Shown here one piece after another: positions 8,091 through 16,538 of a stretch of 64,000 bases of DNA (positions within the stretch are counted from its first letter, which is position 1; the number at the start of each line of letters is the position of its first letter). The notes under the pieces are model-generated. The model had not been told where the DNA came from and did not search any database. It was given only the letters and a program-made list of their open reading frames with translations. The position numbers were made by a program, and so were the translations under genes. The stretch spans positions 1-64,000 of the forward strand of contig JALONP010000017.1 in assembly GCA_025454875.1 (NCBI GenBank), in the 5' to 3' direction. This DNA is from Bacteroidia bacterium (GTDB taxonomy: Bacteria; Bacteroidota; Bacteroidia; UKL13-3).

Positions 8091-10217
8091 TTACTCCTTA
8101 ATATTGAGCATTAAAAAGATAAAGTTGTATTCAAAAGCTACTTCTTTTAACGCGCTAAACCTACCCGAAGCACCACCATGTCCAGCCTCCATATTGGTTT
8201 TAAATAACAAAATATGATCATCTGTTTTGTGGGTTCGCAGTTTGGCAACCCATTTAGCAGGTTCCCAATACTGTACTTGCGAATCATGTAAACCAGATGT
8301 AACAAGCATGTTTGGATACGCTTGCTTTTTTACCTGGTCATATGGCGAATAGGACAACATGTAATCGTAGTACTTTTTTTCATTCGGATTTCCCCACTCA
8401 TCATATTCATAAGTAGTAAGCGGAATACTGCTATCCATCATGGTTGTAATTACATCTACAAACGGCACATCTGCTACAATCACTTTATACAAATCAGGTC
8501 GCATATTGCTGATGGCACCCATTAACAAACCACCTGCACTACCACCCGATGCAACCAAACTCTTACTCGAAGTGTACTTTTCGTTGATTAAAAATTCTGA
8601 ACAGGCGATAAAATCAGTGAATGTATTTTTCTTCTTCAACAGTTTTCCATCTTCATACCATTGCCTTCCCATTTCTTGTCCGCCACGTATGTGGCAAATA
8701 GCAAATACAAAACCCCTATCCAATAAACTTAAACGCGAAGCGCTAAAATATGCATCCATACTCGCGCCATAACTTCCATATGCGTATTGGTACAATGGGG
8801 CTGAACCATCCTTTTTCAACCCTTTGCGGTATACCAACGAAATGGGGATTTTAACTCCATCTGCTGCAGTAGCATACACACGCTCACTGATATAATTGGT
8901 TTTATCAAAAGCACCTCCCATAATAGCTTGTTCCTTCAATAATTGCTTTTCACGGGTTACCATATTGTAGTCGTACGTACTCACTGGTGTTGTCAATGAA
9001 GTGTATCGGTACCGAATAATATCAGTATCATATTCTGGGTTATAAGAAGTGAATGCTGCATAAGTGGGCTCTCCAAAATTGAGGTAATGTTCCTCATTGG
9101 ATATACGATTGATAAAACGCATTTGTAATAAACCTTCTTTACGTTCTTCAACCACCATATAATTTTTGAATACATCAACCCCTTCCAACAATACATCTTT
9201 ACGATGTGCAATTCGCTCTTTCCAGTTGTTTTTTGTTTTGTTAAATGGTTCGGTAGTGGTCATCAACCTAAAGTTTTGGGCCTGCCAATTGGTCACCACA
9301 AGAAAGGTGTTGCCATCATGGGTAAGTGAGTATTCATGGTCTTCTTCGCGCGGCAAAAAAGGTTTAAAAGCCCCCTCAGGTTTATCCGCATCAAGCAATA
9401 AAACTTCGGTGCTTAGGGTGCTGTTCGCAAATATTTCAATGTACTTTTTTGATTTTGTTTTGGTGATGGATAATGAAAACTCTTCATCTTTCTCTTCATA
9501 AACAAGCACATCTTTGCTCTGCGGTGTGCCTAGAAGATGTCTGAATACCTTACGCTCTTGCAAGGTTTCTGTATCTTTATGTACATAAAAAAGTGTTTTG
9601 TTGTCGTTGGCCCAAACAACTTCACCCGTTGTATTTTGCAATACTTCTTCATATTCACTCCCCGTTTCTAAGTTGCGAAAACGAATCGTATATAACCTGC
9701 GGCTAACCGTATCTTCACTGTAAGCGAGCAGTTGATCATTCGGGCTCACCTCAAGCGACCCTAAATCATAATAAGAATGACCGCTGGCCCGTTCATTTTC
9801 ATCCATCAATAATTCTTCAGCGGCCTGCATGTTTCCCTTTTTGCGGTAATTGATGGCATAATCTTTCCCTTGTTGGTATTTATTATAATAGTAATATCCT
9901 CCATCTTTATACGGAACCGATTCGTCATTTTCTTTTACACGCGCTTTCAACTCATTAAACAAAGCTTCTTCTCTTTGCTTAACGGGAGCCAGTACATCAT
10001 CGCAGTATTTATTTTCGGCATTAAGGTAGGCTATTACCTCTGGGTTTTCGCGCTCTTTTAGCCAAAAATAGTTGTCGATTCGGGTTTGCCCATGTTCGGT
10101 AAATGTATGCGGCTTAATTGCAGCAACGGGTGGTTGTATGTCTTTCATGTTTGATTGGCAGGCGGCAAATGTAATCACGCAAATAACTAAATAAGAATTC
10201 TTGTTTCGCATACGCAT
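8091..10217 (-). CDS. ptrB: Prolyl oligopeptidase family S9A protease (oligopeptidase B-like) lipoprotein
   Basis: A serine peptidase of 708 aa that should cleave short peptides after basic residues or proline. An N-terminal beta-propeller (about 80-430) caps a C-terminal alpha/beta-hydrolase domain. The nucleophile Ser560 lies in SGGSAGG, the Asp in SGLHDSQVQYWEP, and the His in EAGHGGASGR, giving a complete triad. The N-terminus has a lipoprotein-type signal with the lipobox cysteine in FAACQ, so the enzyme is probably membrane-anchored in the periplasm, unlike cytoplasmic E. coli PtrB. Two ATGs (10217, 10211) are equally possible. It ends 2 bp from the convergent regulator gene. Confidence 0.93.
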   Translation of the reverse strand: MRMRNKNSYLVICVITFAACQSNMKDIQPPVAAIKPHTFTEHGQTRIDNYFWLKERENPEVIAYLNAENKYCDDVLAPVKQREEALFNELKARVKENDESVPYKDGGYYYYNKYQQGKDYAINYRKKGNMQAAEELLMDENERASGHSYYDLGSLEVSPNDQLLAYSEDTVSRRLYTIRFRNLETGSEYEEVLQNTTGEVVWANDNKTLFYVHKDTETLQERKVFRHLLGTPQSKDVLVYEEKDEEFSLSITKTKSKKYIEIFANSTLSTEVLLLDADKPEGAFKPFLPREEDHEYSLTHDGNTFLVVTNWQAQNFRLMTTTEPFNKTKNNWKERIAHRKDVLLEGVDVFKNYMVVEERKEGLLQMRFINRISNEEHYLNFGEPTYAAFTSYNPEYDTDIIRYRYTSLTTPVSTYDYNMVTREKQLLKEQAIMGGAFDKTNYISERVYATAADGVKIPISLVYRKGLKKDGSAPLYQYAYGSYGASMDAYFSASRLSLLDRGFVFAICHIRGGQEMGRQWYEDGKLLKKKNTFTDFIACSEFLINEKYTSSKSLVASGGSAGGLLMGAISNMRPDLYKVIVADVPFVDVITTMMDSSIPLTTYEYDEWGNPNEKKYYDYMLSYSPYDQVKKQAYPNMLVTSGLHDSQVQYWEPAKWVAKLRTHKTDDHILLFKTNMEAGHGGASGRFSALKEVAFEYNFIFLMLNIKE

Positions 10218-10286
10218 TTGGGTTTCTGTTTTGGTAAAATAATAAGCAATCTACTTAGAATTATTGAAGATAAGTAATTTAAGGAA

Positions 10287-10799
10287 TCACTTACGTTTCC
10301 AAATAGGAACATTACTACATGCCTCACCATACATAATACTTTTAGCATATGGCGCGAGCTTATGGGTAATTTCTACATAAGCGCTTACGGGCACTGGAAC
10401 ATCACTGCATCCCTTTACAATCACACGAACATCTTGATATTGTTCAAAATCAATTTTTGCCAAGGCATCTTGGTATAAAATAGTTTCCAATGCGGCTAAA
10501 TCTCCAAAAACATAGCGATGAGCATACGGTTCGATATGCACGGAAAGAAGCATGTACGCCCATGTAGGAATAATGGCATCAGCAGAACAAATAAACGCTA
10601 CATTTTTTCCCTGATACTGCTGCCAATTATGGTTTTTAACAAACTCTCTAAAGTCTTTTTCTTTGAGAAGTAGTTCCCTAAACAACCAAGGTTTAATGTC
10701 CAAAACAACCCGTTCTCCTTGATGGAAATAATCTTCTAAGTTCAAGGTAATTAAGCCGCTATTGGCTACTTTGTTTTCTATTGGTTCAATGCTTTCCAT
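10287..10799 (-). CDS. DUF2480 family protein
   Basis: A 170-aa cytoplasmic protein matching the Bacteroidota-restricted DUF2480 family. It shows the N-terminal ANSGLITLNLEDYF segment, a central AFICSADAIIPTWAYMLL stretch, and a C-terminal region with conserved Cys in KGCSDVPVPVSAYVEI. The cysteine and acidic pattern suggests metal or cofactor binding, but no activity is known to me. It stands between the oligopeptidase and the GxxExxY unit and begins 8 bp before the first repeat of that unit. Confidence 0.9.
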   Translation of the reverse strand: MESIEPIENKVANSGLITLNLEDYFHQGERVVLDIKPWLFRELLLKEKDFREFVKNHNWQQYQGKNVAFICSADAIIPTWAYMLLSVHIEPYAHRYVFGDLAALETILYQDALAKIDFEQYQDVRVIVKGCSDVPVPVSAYVEITHKLAPYAKSIMYGEACSNVPIWKRK

Positions 10800-10806
10800 A
10801 CTTTTA

Positions 10807-10840
10807 TTTCCCGCAGATTTCGTTGAGTTTCGCAGAATAA
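10807..10840. repeat. Short repeat copy 1 beside GxxExxY gene
   Basis: TTTCCCGCAGATTTCG followed by TTGAG and TTTCGCAGA. It shares its first 14 bases with the copy at 10862 and with the reverse complement of the copy at 11285-11304. The element also contains an internal echo (GCAGATTTCG and TTTCGCAGA). Confidence 0.75.
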
Positions 10841-10860
10841 AAATTCAATATTTCTATCTT

Positions 10861-10895
10861 TTTTCCCGCAGATTTCTCAAATTTTCTCAGATTAA
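10861..10895. repeat. Short repeat copy 2 beside GxxExxY gene
   Basis: TTTTCCCGCAGATTTCTC, then AAATTTTCTCAGATTAA. It is a diverged direct copy of the repeat at 10807, spaced 55 bp from it, and overlaps the last codons of the GxxExxY gene ending at 10892. Confidence 0.7.
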
Positions 10896-11269
10896 AGATT
10901 CATGACTTTTCTATAAATACTCTTTGATATGTTATCTGTATTAAAGTTAACAAGTAGACCTAGCTTTTTGTTACACAATTTAAGGTACGTGAGAACTTGT
11001 TTATGATGAACTTCCGCTAAATTTTCAACTGATTTTACTTCTATTATAACTTTATCATTCACCAACAAATCAAGCCGAAATCCTAAATCTAATTTAACTC
11101 CATCATAACTCACTGGTACCGCAACTTCTTTTAGCACATCTAAGTTTTCTTTAAGCAATTCGTGCATTAAAGCCGCCAGATAAACAGACTCTAGCAAACC
11201 AGGCCCAAGTTCTTTATAAACTTTGAATATGGCTCCACGTATTTTGTATGAAATATCATTTTCGTTCAT
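10892..11269 (-). CDS. GxxExxY protein, PD-(D/E)XK nuclease-like
   Basis: A 125-aa cytoplasmic protein. The name motif is visible as GPGLLESVY at about residues 22-30. A PD-(D/E)XK-type core follows: Asp in LGFRLDLLV, then VIIEVKSVENL giving the Glu-x-Lys pair, and a trailing helix with HHKQVLTYLKL. Family members are widespread in Bacteroidota and Cyanobacteria; the fold predicts a nucleic-acid-cleaving or binding role, but to my knowledge the function is undetermined. The gene is closely bracketed by inverted copies of a CCCGCAGATTT repeat, unlike any other gene in the window, hinting that gene and repeats move together. Confidence 0.92.
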   Translation of the reverse strand: MNENDISYKIRGAIFKVYKELGPGLLESVYLAALMHELLKENLDVLKEVAVPVSYDGVKLDLGFRLDLLVNDKVIIEVKSVENLAEVHHKQVLTYLKLCNKKLGLLVNFNTDNISKSIYRKVMNL

Positions 11270-11284
11270 TTCTTTCAGCGCCTA

Positions 11285-11304
11285 TCTGCGAAATCTGCGG
11301 GAAA
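11285..11304. repeat. Inverted repeat copy 3 upstream of GxxExxY gene
   Basis: TCTGCGAAATCTGCGGGAAA, the reverse complement of TTTCCCGCAGATTTCGCAGA. It is the best preserved copy and stands 16 bp upstream of the GxxExxY start and 2 bp from the glyS stop codon. Confidence 0.8.
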
Positions 11305-11305
11305 C

Positions 11306-12775
11306 TTACACCAACAATTTTCCCCAACTAATTTCTTGTGCCAGTATTTCTTTCACTTTGCTCATCGCAATACGTTCTTGTTGCATGGTATCCCGGTAAC
11401 GTATGGTTACCGTTTGGTTTTCCAAACTCTCGTGGTCAACAGTAATGCAAAATGGTGTTCCCAATGCATCTTGTCTGCGGTAACGTTTGCCTATCGCGTC
11501 TTTTTCTTCGTAAAAACAGGTATAATCCAACTTTAACTCATCCATCAATTTACGAGCTACTTCTGGCAATCCATCTTTTTTAGTAAGTGGAAAAATGGCC
11601 ACTTTATAAGGTGCCAAAACTGGAGGTAACGTTAACACTACACGCGTGTCTTTTTTATCTTCTTCACCCACTTCTTCTTCTTTATAGCTTGCACACAGAA
11701 CCGATAAAAACAAACGATCTAATCCAACAGAAGTCTCCACAACATAAGGAATATAGTTACCATATGGTTTCCCATTTTCGTCCAATTCTGCATCAAAGTA
11801 TTGGAGTTTTTTACCTGATAACTCTTGGTGATTTTTTAAGTCAAAATCAGTACGCGAGTGGATGCCTTCCAACTCTTTGAAACCAAATGGAAACTCAAAT
11901 TCAATATCCACCGCAGCATCCGCATAATGGGCCAACTTCACATGATCATGGTAACGGTATTTGCTATCACCCAAACCCAATTTATGGTGCCATTTTAAGC
12001 GAGCTTCTTTCCAATATTCATACCATTGCTTTTGTGTACCTGGGCGCACAAAAAATTGCATTTCCATTTGCTCAAACTCACGCATACGCATAATAAATTG
12101 ACGAGCAATAATCTCATTGCGAAATGCTTTGCCTGTTTGGGCAATTCCGAAAGGGATTTTCATCCTTCCGGTTTTTTGAACATTTAAAAAGTTAACGAAG
12201 ATTCCTTGTGCCGTTTCGGGACGCAGGTATATTTTATCAGCATCTTCAGCCATCGCACCCATTTCGGTGCTAAACATCAAATTAAATTGGCGCACATCGG
12301 TCCAATTCCGGGTACCGCTAATTGGGCAAACAATCTCATGTTGTTCAATAAGTGATTTCAACTGCCCAAGGTTATTCTCCAACAAAGCTTGATCTAAACC
12401 GAGTTGAAGTTCTTGTGCCTTTTGGGTTTTCCCGTCCTTTTCATAACGTGCAATTTTATCTTCGAGCAACTGATCGGCACGGTATCTTTTTTTACTGTCT
12501 TTGTTATCAATCATTGGATCGCTAAAACCATCCACATGCCCGCTGGCCTTCCACGTTTTTGGGTGCATAAAAATTGCAGCATCAATGCCCACAATGTTTT
12601 CGTGCAATTGTACCATGGCTTTCCACCAATATTGGCGAAGGTTGTTTTTCAGTTCAACCCCATTTTGTCCATAATCATATACTGCTCCAAGTCCATCATA
12701 AATTTCGCTGCTCGGAAATACAAAACCATACTCTTTGGCGTGGCTTACCACTTTTTTAAACAGTTCTTCGCTCAT
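11306..12775 (-). CDS. glyS: Glycyl-tRNA synthetase, alpha2 type
   Basis: Charges tRNA-Gly with glycine. The 489-aa single-chain class II enzyme is the eukaryote/archaeal-like alpha2 form, not the alpha2-beta2 form of E. coli. Motif 1 region: FPSSEIYDGLGAVYDYGQNG near residue 20. Motif 2: FRNEIIARQFIMRMREFEQM with the catalytic Arg. Motif 3: ETSVGLDRL. The C-terminal anticodon-binding domain spans about 390-489 (LAPYKVAIFPLTKKDG and DALGTPFCITVD). The ATG at 12775 is the first in frame. A TATTTTCG element only 9 bp upstream suggests a very short leader. The gene stands alone, with the GxxExxY unit inserted just downstream. Confidence 0.97.
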   Translation of the reverse strand: MSEELFKKVVSHAKEYGFVFPSSEIYDGLGAVYDYGQNGVELKNNLRQYWWKAMVQLHENIVGIDAAIFMHPKTWKASGHVDGFSDPMIDNKDSKKRYRADQLLEDKIARYEKDGKTQKAQELQLGLDQALLENNLGQLKSLIEQHEIVCPISGTRNWTDVRQFNLMFSTEMGAMAEDADKIYLRPETAQGIFVNFLNVQKTGRMKIPFGIAQTGKAFRNEIIARQFIMRMREFEQMEMQFFVRPGTQKQWYEYWKEARLKWHHKLGLGDSKYRYHDHVKLAHYADAAVDIEFEFPFGFKELEGIHSRTDFDLKNHQELSGKKLQYFDAELDENGKPYGNYIPYVVETSVGLDRLFLSVLCASYKEEEVGEEDKKDTRVVLTLPPVLAPYKVAIFPLTKKDGLPEVARKLMDELKLDYTCFYEEKDAIGKRYRRQDALGTPFCITVDHESLENQTVTIRYRDTMQQERIAMSKVKEILAQEISWGKLLV

Positions 12776-12783
12776 AAGTGGCG

Positions 12784-12791
12784 CGAAAATA
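12784..12791 (-). promoter_or_regulatory. Candidate -7 element of glyS
   Basis: Reads TATTTTCG on the minus strand, 9 bp before the glyS ATG, implying a leader of only a few nucleotides. It is one of seven TAnnTTCG boxes found upstream of genes here. Confidence 0.4.
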
Positions 12792-12876
12792 AGGCATAGG
12801 TGCCATTTCAGGAAAAATTGTTTTTATCCCTGCCTATTGACAATAGGTACTTATTGTTCTTAACTTGCGAAAGTAG

Positions 12877-14169
12877 ATGTTATTGTATGCTGAACTGATA
12901 ACGCCCAGACTCGAATACATTGTAAAGGAGTTGTTTCACCGAAGAATGGGTGTTAATGCAGCAATCACAACCTCGGTACAAGCCATCGAAACTTACCAAG
13001 GACCTAAAATTAACTACAGCCATCACATATTAAACGGTTGTTTGCATCTTAAACCGCACGAAATTCTATTCGATTCAGAAATTGTGCATTATGCGGTTGC
13101 GGCAAAGCACCATCATGTTTGGGATACATTAATTTGGGAACAACAAGGTGTGGTTCCTTTTGATTTGTTGGCTGCCTCATTTTACCTACTTACCCGCTAT
13201 GAAGAATACCTACCTCATAAGATGGACGATCATGGCAGATTTGACCCCGAACAAAGTTTGGCAGTTGAGTATGGATTTATCGAAACACCATTAATTGACA
13301 AGTGGGTACTTCAACTTAAATTGGTATTAGAAAAACAATTCGGGTTATTTAAAACAGTTACCCCTCAATACACCTTTATTTCAACCTACGATATTGATAC
13401 GGCATACTTATACAAGGGTCTAGAGAATCTTAGGCAGTTGCGCAAAACCATTAAATCAGCTACCCTTTTGCGGTTTAACCAACTTGCTGAACAAGTGCAA
13501 GTGTTACATGGGAATTTGACCGACCCTTATGATACATTTGAATACTTGAATGCATGGAATCAAAATCAAAACTGCATCTACTTTGTATTAAGTGGCGGTG
13601 ATACTGAGTTTGACGAGGCTATTCCGCTTCATACCCCTGAGATGCAAGGGTTATTAACCCAACTCAAAACAGAATACCCACTTGGGCTGCACCCATCATA
13701 CGGTAGTTATGACCATCCCGAATTAATTGCGAATGAAAAACAACTTCTCGAACAATTGCTTGGGCAAAAAGTAACCAAAAGTCGGCAACACTTTTTACGT
13801 TTTCGTTTACCCTTAACCTACCAAACCTTATGGGAACAAGGAATTGAAGAAGATTATTCAATGGCATATGCAAAAGTTTGTGGTTTCAGGGCTTCAACTG
13901 CGCATCCTTTTTATTTTTTCAACCTCGAAACAAACAAACAAGTTCCATTGCTTATTTACCCTACAACCATTATGGACGTGAGCTTACGTCATTTAATGAA
14001 CTTAACGATTTCATCTGCTATACAAAAAATAGAGCAACTGGTGCAAGAGGTGAAAAACGTAAATGGTGTACTCGTGAGTATTTGGCACAATAGCAACTTG
14101 AGCGAAACAGATGGTTGGCTCGAGTGGAAATCGGTATTTGAGGCGTTGCAAAAGGAGGCTACAAAATGA
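12877..14169 (+). CDS. Polysaccharide deacetylase family protein
   Basis: A 430-aa protein with no signal peptide. An N-terminal region of about 130 residues, found in Bacteroidota members, precedes a divergent NodB-like domain. The domain starts at YTFISTYDIDTAYLYKG (around residue 170), whose DID stands where the metal-binding Asp pair is expected. GLHPSYGSYDHPE (around residue 270) could supply His ligands. A final motif with IWHNSNLSE sits near the C-terminus. It should act on an N-acylated or O-acylated carbohydrate, but its substrate is unknown. It overlaps the following acyltransferase-like gene by 4 bp (ATGA), so the two are translationally coupled. Confidence 0.85.
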   Translation: MLLYAELITPRLEYIVKELFHRRMGVNAAITTSVQAIETYQGPKINYSHHILNGCLHLKPHEILFDSEIVHYAVAAKHHHVWDTLIWEQQGVVPFDLLAASFYLLTRYEEYLPHKMDDHGRFDPEQSLAVEYGFIETPLIDKWVLQLKLVLEKQFGLFKTVTPQYTFISTYDIDTAYLYKGLENLRQLRKTIKSATLLRFNQLAEQVQVLHGNLTDPYDTFEYLNAWNQNQNCIYFVLSGGDTEFDEAIPLHTPEMQGLLTQLKTEYPLGLHPSYGSYDHPELIANEKQLLEQLLGQKVTKSRQHFLRFRLPLTYQTLWEQGIEEDYSMAYAKVCGFRASTAHPFYFFNLETNKQVPLLIYPTTIMDVSLRHLMNLTISSAIQKIEQLVQEVKNVNGVLVSIWHNSNLSETDGWLEWKSVFEALQKEATK

Positions 14170-15074
14170 TTACCTATCTAAAACATAGCGAAATTGACCA
14201 ACAACAGTGGGATCTATGTTTAGACCAATGCAACAACAGCTTGGTTTATGGCTACAGTTGGTATTTGAATATTGCGGCACCGGGCTGGGATGCTTTGGTA
14301 TTAAACAACTACGAGGCGGTTATGCCGTTAACACATCATACCAAACTGTTTATCCCATATTTATACCAGCCTTATTTTACGCAACAACTTGGTGTATTTT
14401 CTAAAACTTCACTATCGCCCCAAATGATACTTGCGTTTATAGATGCTATTCCTATTAGGTTTAAATTTATTGATATCAACTTAAACGAAAGCAACGAAGT
14501 TCCGCGTAACCTTTATAAACTCAAAAAACGTAAAAACTATTTGCTCAACTTACAATATACGCACGCTGTTTTGTCGGGCGGGTATGACGAGCATTGTAAA
14601 CGCAACATTAAAAAGGCAAAAAAAAACAACTTACTCATACAGCCAATCGACATAGCACTTGCTGTTGCATTCTACCAAAAATACAAAGGCGATGTTACAC
14701 AACAACTCGAAGACAAGGACTACCAAAGACTGGTTCAAATATTGGTTGCCGCTGAACAACGAAAACTTGTAATTGCTCGTGGCGTATTCAATGCCCAAAT
14801 GGAATTGCTTGCGGTAAGCATTTTTGTGATTCACAAAGGCAGGATGATTTATTTGTTGGGAGGTGCTTCGGAGCAAGGCCGTGAAGCCCGTGGTATGTAT
14901 TTATTGTTTGATGATATCATTTTACACTTTAGTGAACACCCAATGATATTGGATTTTGAAGGGTCGGAAATACCTGGCATTGCGCGATTCTTTAAAGGAT
15001 TTGGCGCACAAAAACGCAACTACTACAAGCTGCGCATCAACAGGTTGCCTTGGATTGTTCGTTGGTTAAAGTAA
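14166..15074 (+). CDS. FemAB/GNAT-like acyltransferase
   Basis: A 302-aa cytoplasmic protein. The N-terminal half shows a YGYSWYL motif and the PYFTQQLGVF stretch seen in GNAT proteins of the FemAB/BioF2-like type. The C-terminal half carries RNIKKAKKNNL, then a beta strand and GRMIYLLGGASEQGREARG, resembling the acyl-donor binding region. Length and layout fit this group. The donor (acyl-CoA or aminoacyl-tRNA) cannot be told from sequence. The 4-bp overlap with the deacetylase-like gene suggests that the pair modifies one surface carbohydrate or peptide, which is inference from context. Confidence 0.75.
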   Translation: MITYLKHSEIDQQQWDLCLDQCNNSLVYGYSWYLNIAAPGWDALVLNNYEAVMPLTHHTKLFIPYLYQPYFTQQLGVFSKTSLSPQMILAFIDAIPIRFKFIDINLNESNEVPRNLYKLKKRKNYLLNLQYTHAVLSGGYDEHCKRNIKKAKKNNLLIQPIDIALAVAFYQKYKGDVTQQLEDKDYQRLVQILVAAEQRKLVIARGVFNAQMELLAVSIFVIHKGRMIYLLGGASEQGREARGMYLLFDDIILHFSEHPMILDFEGSEIPGIARFFKGFGAQKRNYYKLRINRLPWIVRWLK

Positions 15075-15198
15075 CGCATACTCGCCATTTTTTGCTATGA
15101 AGTTTGAACAGGCTAGAACACTTTCAACTAGCACAATTTTGATTTTTCTTTTTACATTTTCACAAATACATGTATACTTGATTTGAAATCATACCCAC

Positions 15199-16068
15199 AT
15201 GAAAATTGCCGCTATCGATATTGGATCTAATGCAGTGCGCCTGCAAATAGCTCGTGTGAATCCTGAACATGAAAACGAACCCTTTAAGAAAGTAGAGTTT
15301 GTGCGCATACCCATCCGATTGGGTGATGATGCATTTAACCATGGCAAAATTAGCGATGAAAAAAAAGCAACTTTCTATAAAGCCATGCAATCATTTGCAT
15401 TGATGATGGAAGTATTTGAGGTAGAACATTACATGGCTTGTGCTACTTCGGCAATGCGTGAGGCTAAAAACGGACCTAAGATTGTAGAGAAGGTCTTTAA
15501 AAAAACGGGGCTTCAAATTGATATTATCAATGGCAAACGCGAATCTGAACTCATCCTCAAATCAATTGACCAACACTTAATTCCAGGGCAAAGCTACCTC
15601 ACCATAGATGTTGGTGGAGGCAGTACTGAAATGACGGTTATCAAAAATAGAAAGGCATACGACTCTGTTTCATTTGACGTGGGTACAGTACGCTTGCTCG
15701 ACAATGCCGTAAAAAAGAAAAGCTGGGAAGAACTGGAGCAATATGTTAAAAGCCATATCGATGATTTTAAAGGAGCGGAAGCCATTGCCACCAGCGGAAC
15801 CATTAACAAAATTGCAATGATCATTAATCCAGCTGTGGACCCCCATATTACAACTGCACAATTGGAAGCATTTTATAAAGATGTAAAAAAATTAAGCATG
15901 AAAGAACGTATTGAAAAGTATAAACTCAATCCAGATAGAGCGGACGTAATTGCTCCTTCGGCAAGCATTTATTTAAAAATACTAGGTTGGGGAAACATTG
16001 ATAAACTACACGCTCCAAGTGCCGGCCTTAAAGATGGAATTTTGTACGAGTTGTTAGAGAAAATCTAA
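15199..16068 (+). CDS. Ppx/GppA-family exopolyphosphatase (short form)
   Basis: Hydrolyses polyphosphate and/or pppGpp; cytoplasmic. A 289-aa ASKHA-fold protein with the phosphate-1 motif IDIGSNAVRLQIARV at residues 6-20, the ATSAMREAKNG segment, and the phosphate-2 motif IDVGGGSTEM near residue 136. It lacks the C-terminal HD-like domains of the roughly 500-aa E. coli Ppx, matching the short type common in Bacteroidota. The two activities cannot be told apart here. It ends 3 bp from the convergent membrane-protein gene. Confidence 0.9.
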   Translation: MKIAAIDIGSNAVRLQIARVNPEHENEPFKKVEFVRIPIRLGDDAFNHGKISDEKKATFYKAMQSFALMMEVFEVEHYMACATSAMREAKNGPKIVEKVFKKTGLQIDIINGKRESELILKSIDQHLIPGQSYLTIDVGGGSTEMTVIKNRKAYDSVSFDVGTVRLLDNAVKKKSWEELEQYVKSHIDDFKGAEAIATSGTINKIAMIINPAVDPHITTAQLEAFYKDVKKLSMKERIEKYKLNPDRADVIAPSASIYLKILGWGNIDKLHAPSAGLKDGILYELLEKI

Positions 16069-16071
16069 CGT

Positions 16072-16536
16072 TTACTTCAACCAAGCTTGCACATCAATAT
16101 TGAGGAGTGAGCTCAGGCCTGATAAAAACAAGGCCCATCCCAAAAACGAAATAAACATAAACCGTTTAATTCTCCATTTATCTTCTTCAAAAGCGAGTGC
16201 AATCAACACTCCGCCCGGAACCGATAACAACGGTGGGGTTAAAAATGCCACTCCATATAGTTCGTACTTTTGAATCACTTTAACCAACAAACGCAAACGC
16301 TTGTTAATGCGAATTCCATCTATTGTTTTTATTTTTTGCGGAACTACCTTTCGGTAAATCCATACCAATGCTTCCCATAAATACATATAAACGATAACAC
16401 CCAACATACCTCCACCAACAGTTGTAACAAGTATTTCTATAAGTGAAAACCCAGCCGCAATTGATGCAAGCACACCAAAAATAAATTTAACACTACTGGT
16501 TAATACCACGCTTATGTATTGTGCTAATGAGTCCAT
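16072..16536 (-). CDS. Conserved hypothetical four-helix membrane protein
   Basis: A 154-aa protein with about four transmembrane helices (residues about 5-55, 95-115, 125-145) and a basic cytoplasmic loop (IRINKRLRLLVKVIQKYELY). The segment FLTPPLLSVPGGVLIALAF resembles the re-entrant GxPGG-type motif of small-multidrug-export/SNARE-associated-like proteins, but the match is weak. It begins 2 bp after the CtpA stop codon and is probably co-transcribed with it. I do not assign a function. Confidence 0.75.
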   Translation of the reverse strand: MDSLAQYISVVLTSSVKFIFGVLASIAAGFSLIEILVTTVGGGMLGVIVYMYLWEALVWIYRKVVPQKIKTIDGIRINKRLRLLVKVIQKYELYGVAFLTPPLLSVPGGVLIALAFEEDKWRIKRFMFISFLGWALFLSGLSSLLNIDVQAWLK

Positions 16537-16538
16537 TG

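Larger units (their letters stand above)
10807..11304. mobile_element. Candidate repeat-bracketed GxxExxY unit
   Basis: A roughly 0.5-kb segment whose two ends carry inverted copies of TTTCCCGCAGATTT. One copy is at 10807, a second in the same orientation at 10862, and an inverted copy (AAATCTGCGGGAAA) at 11291-11304. It contains only the GxxExxY gene. No transposase, and no clear target-site duplication, is visible. The arrangement is compatible with a small transposable or repeat-propagated unit, but this is inference. Confidence 0.35.
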
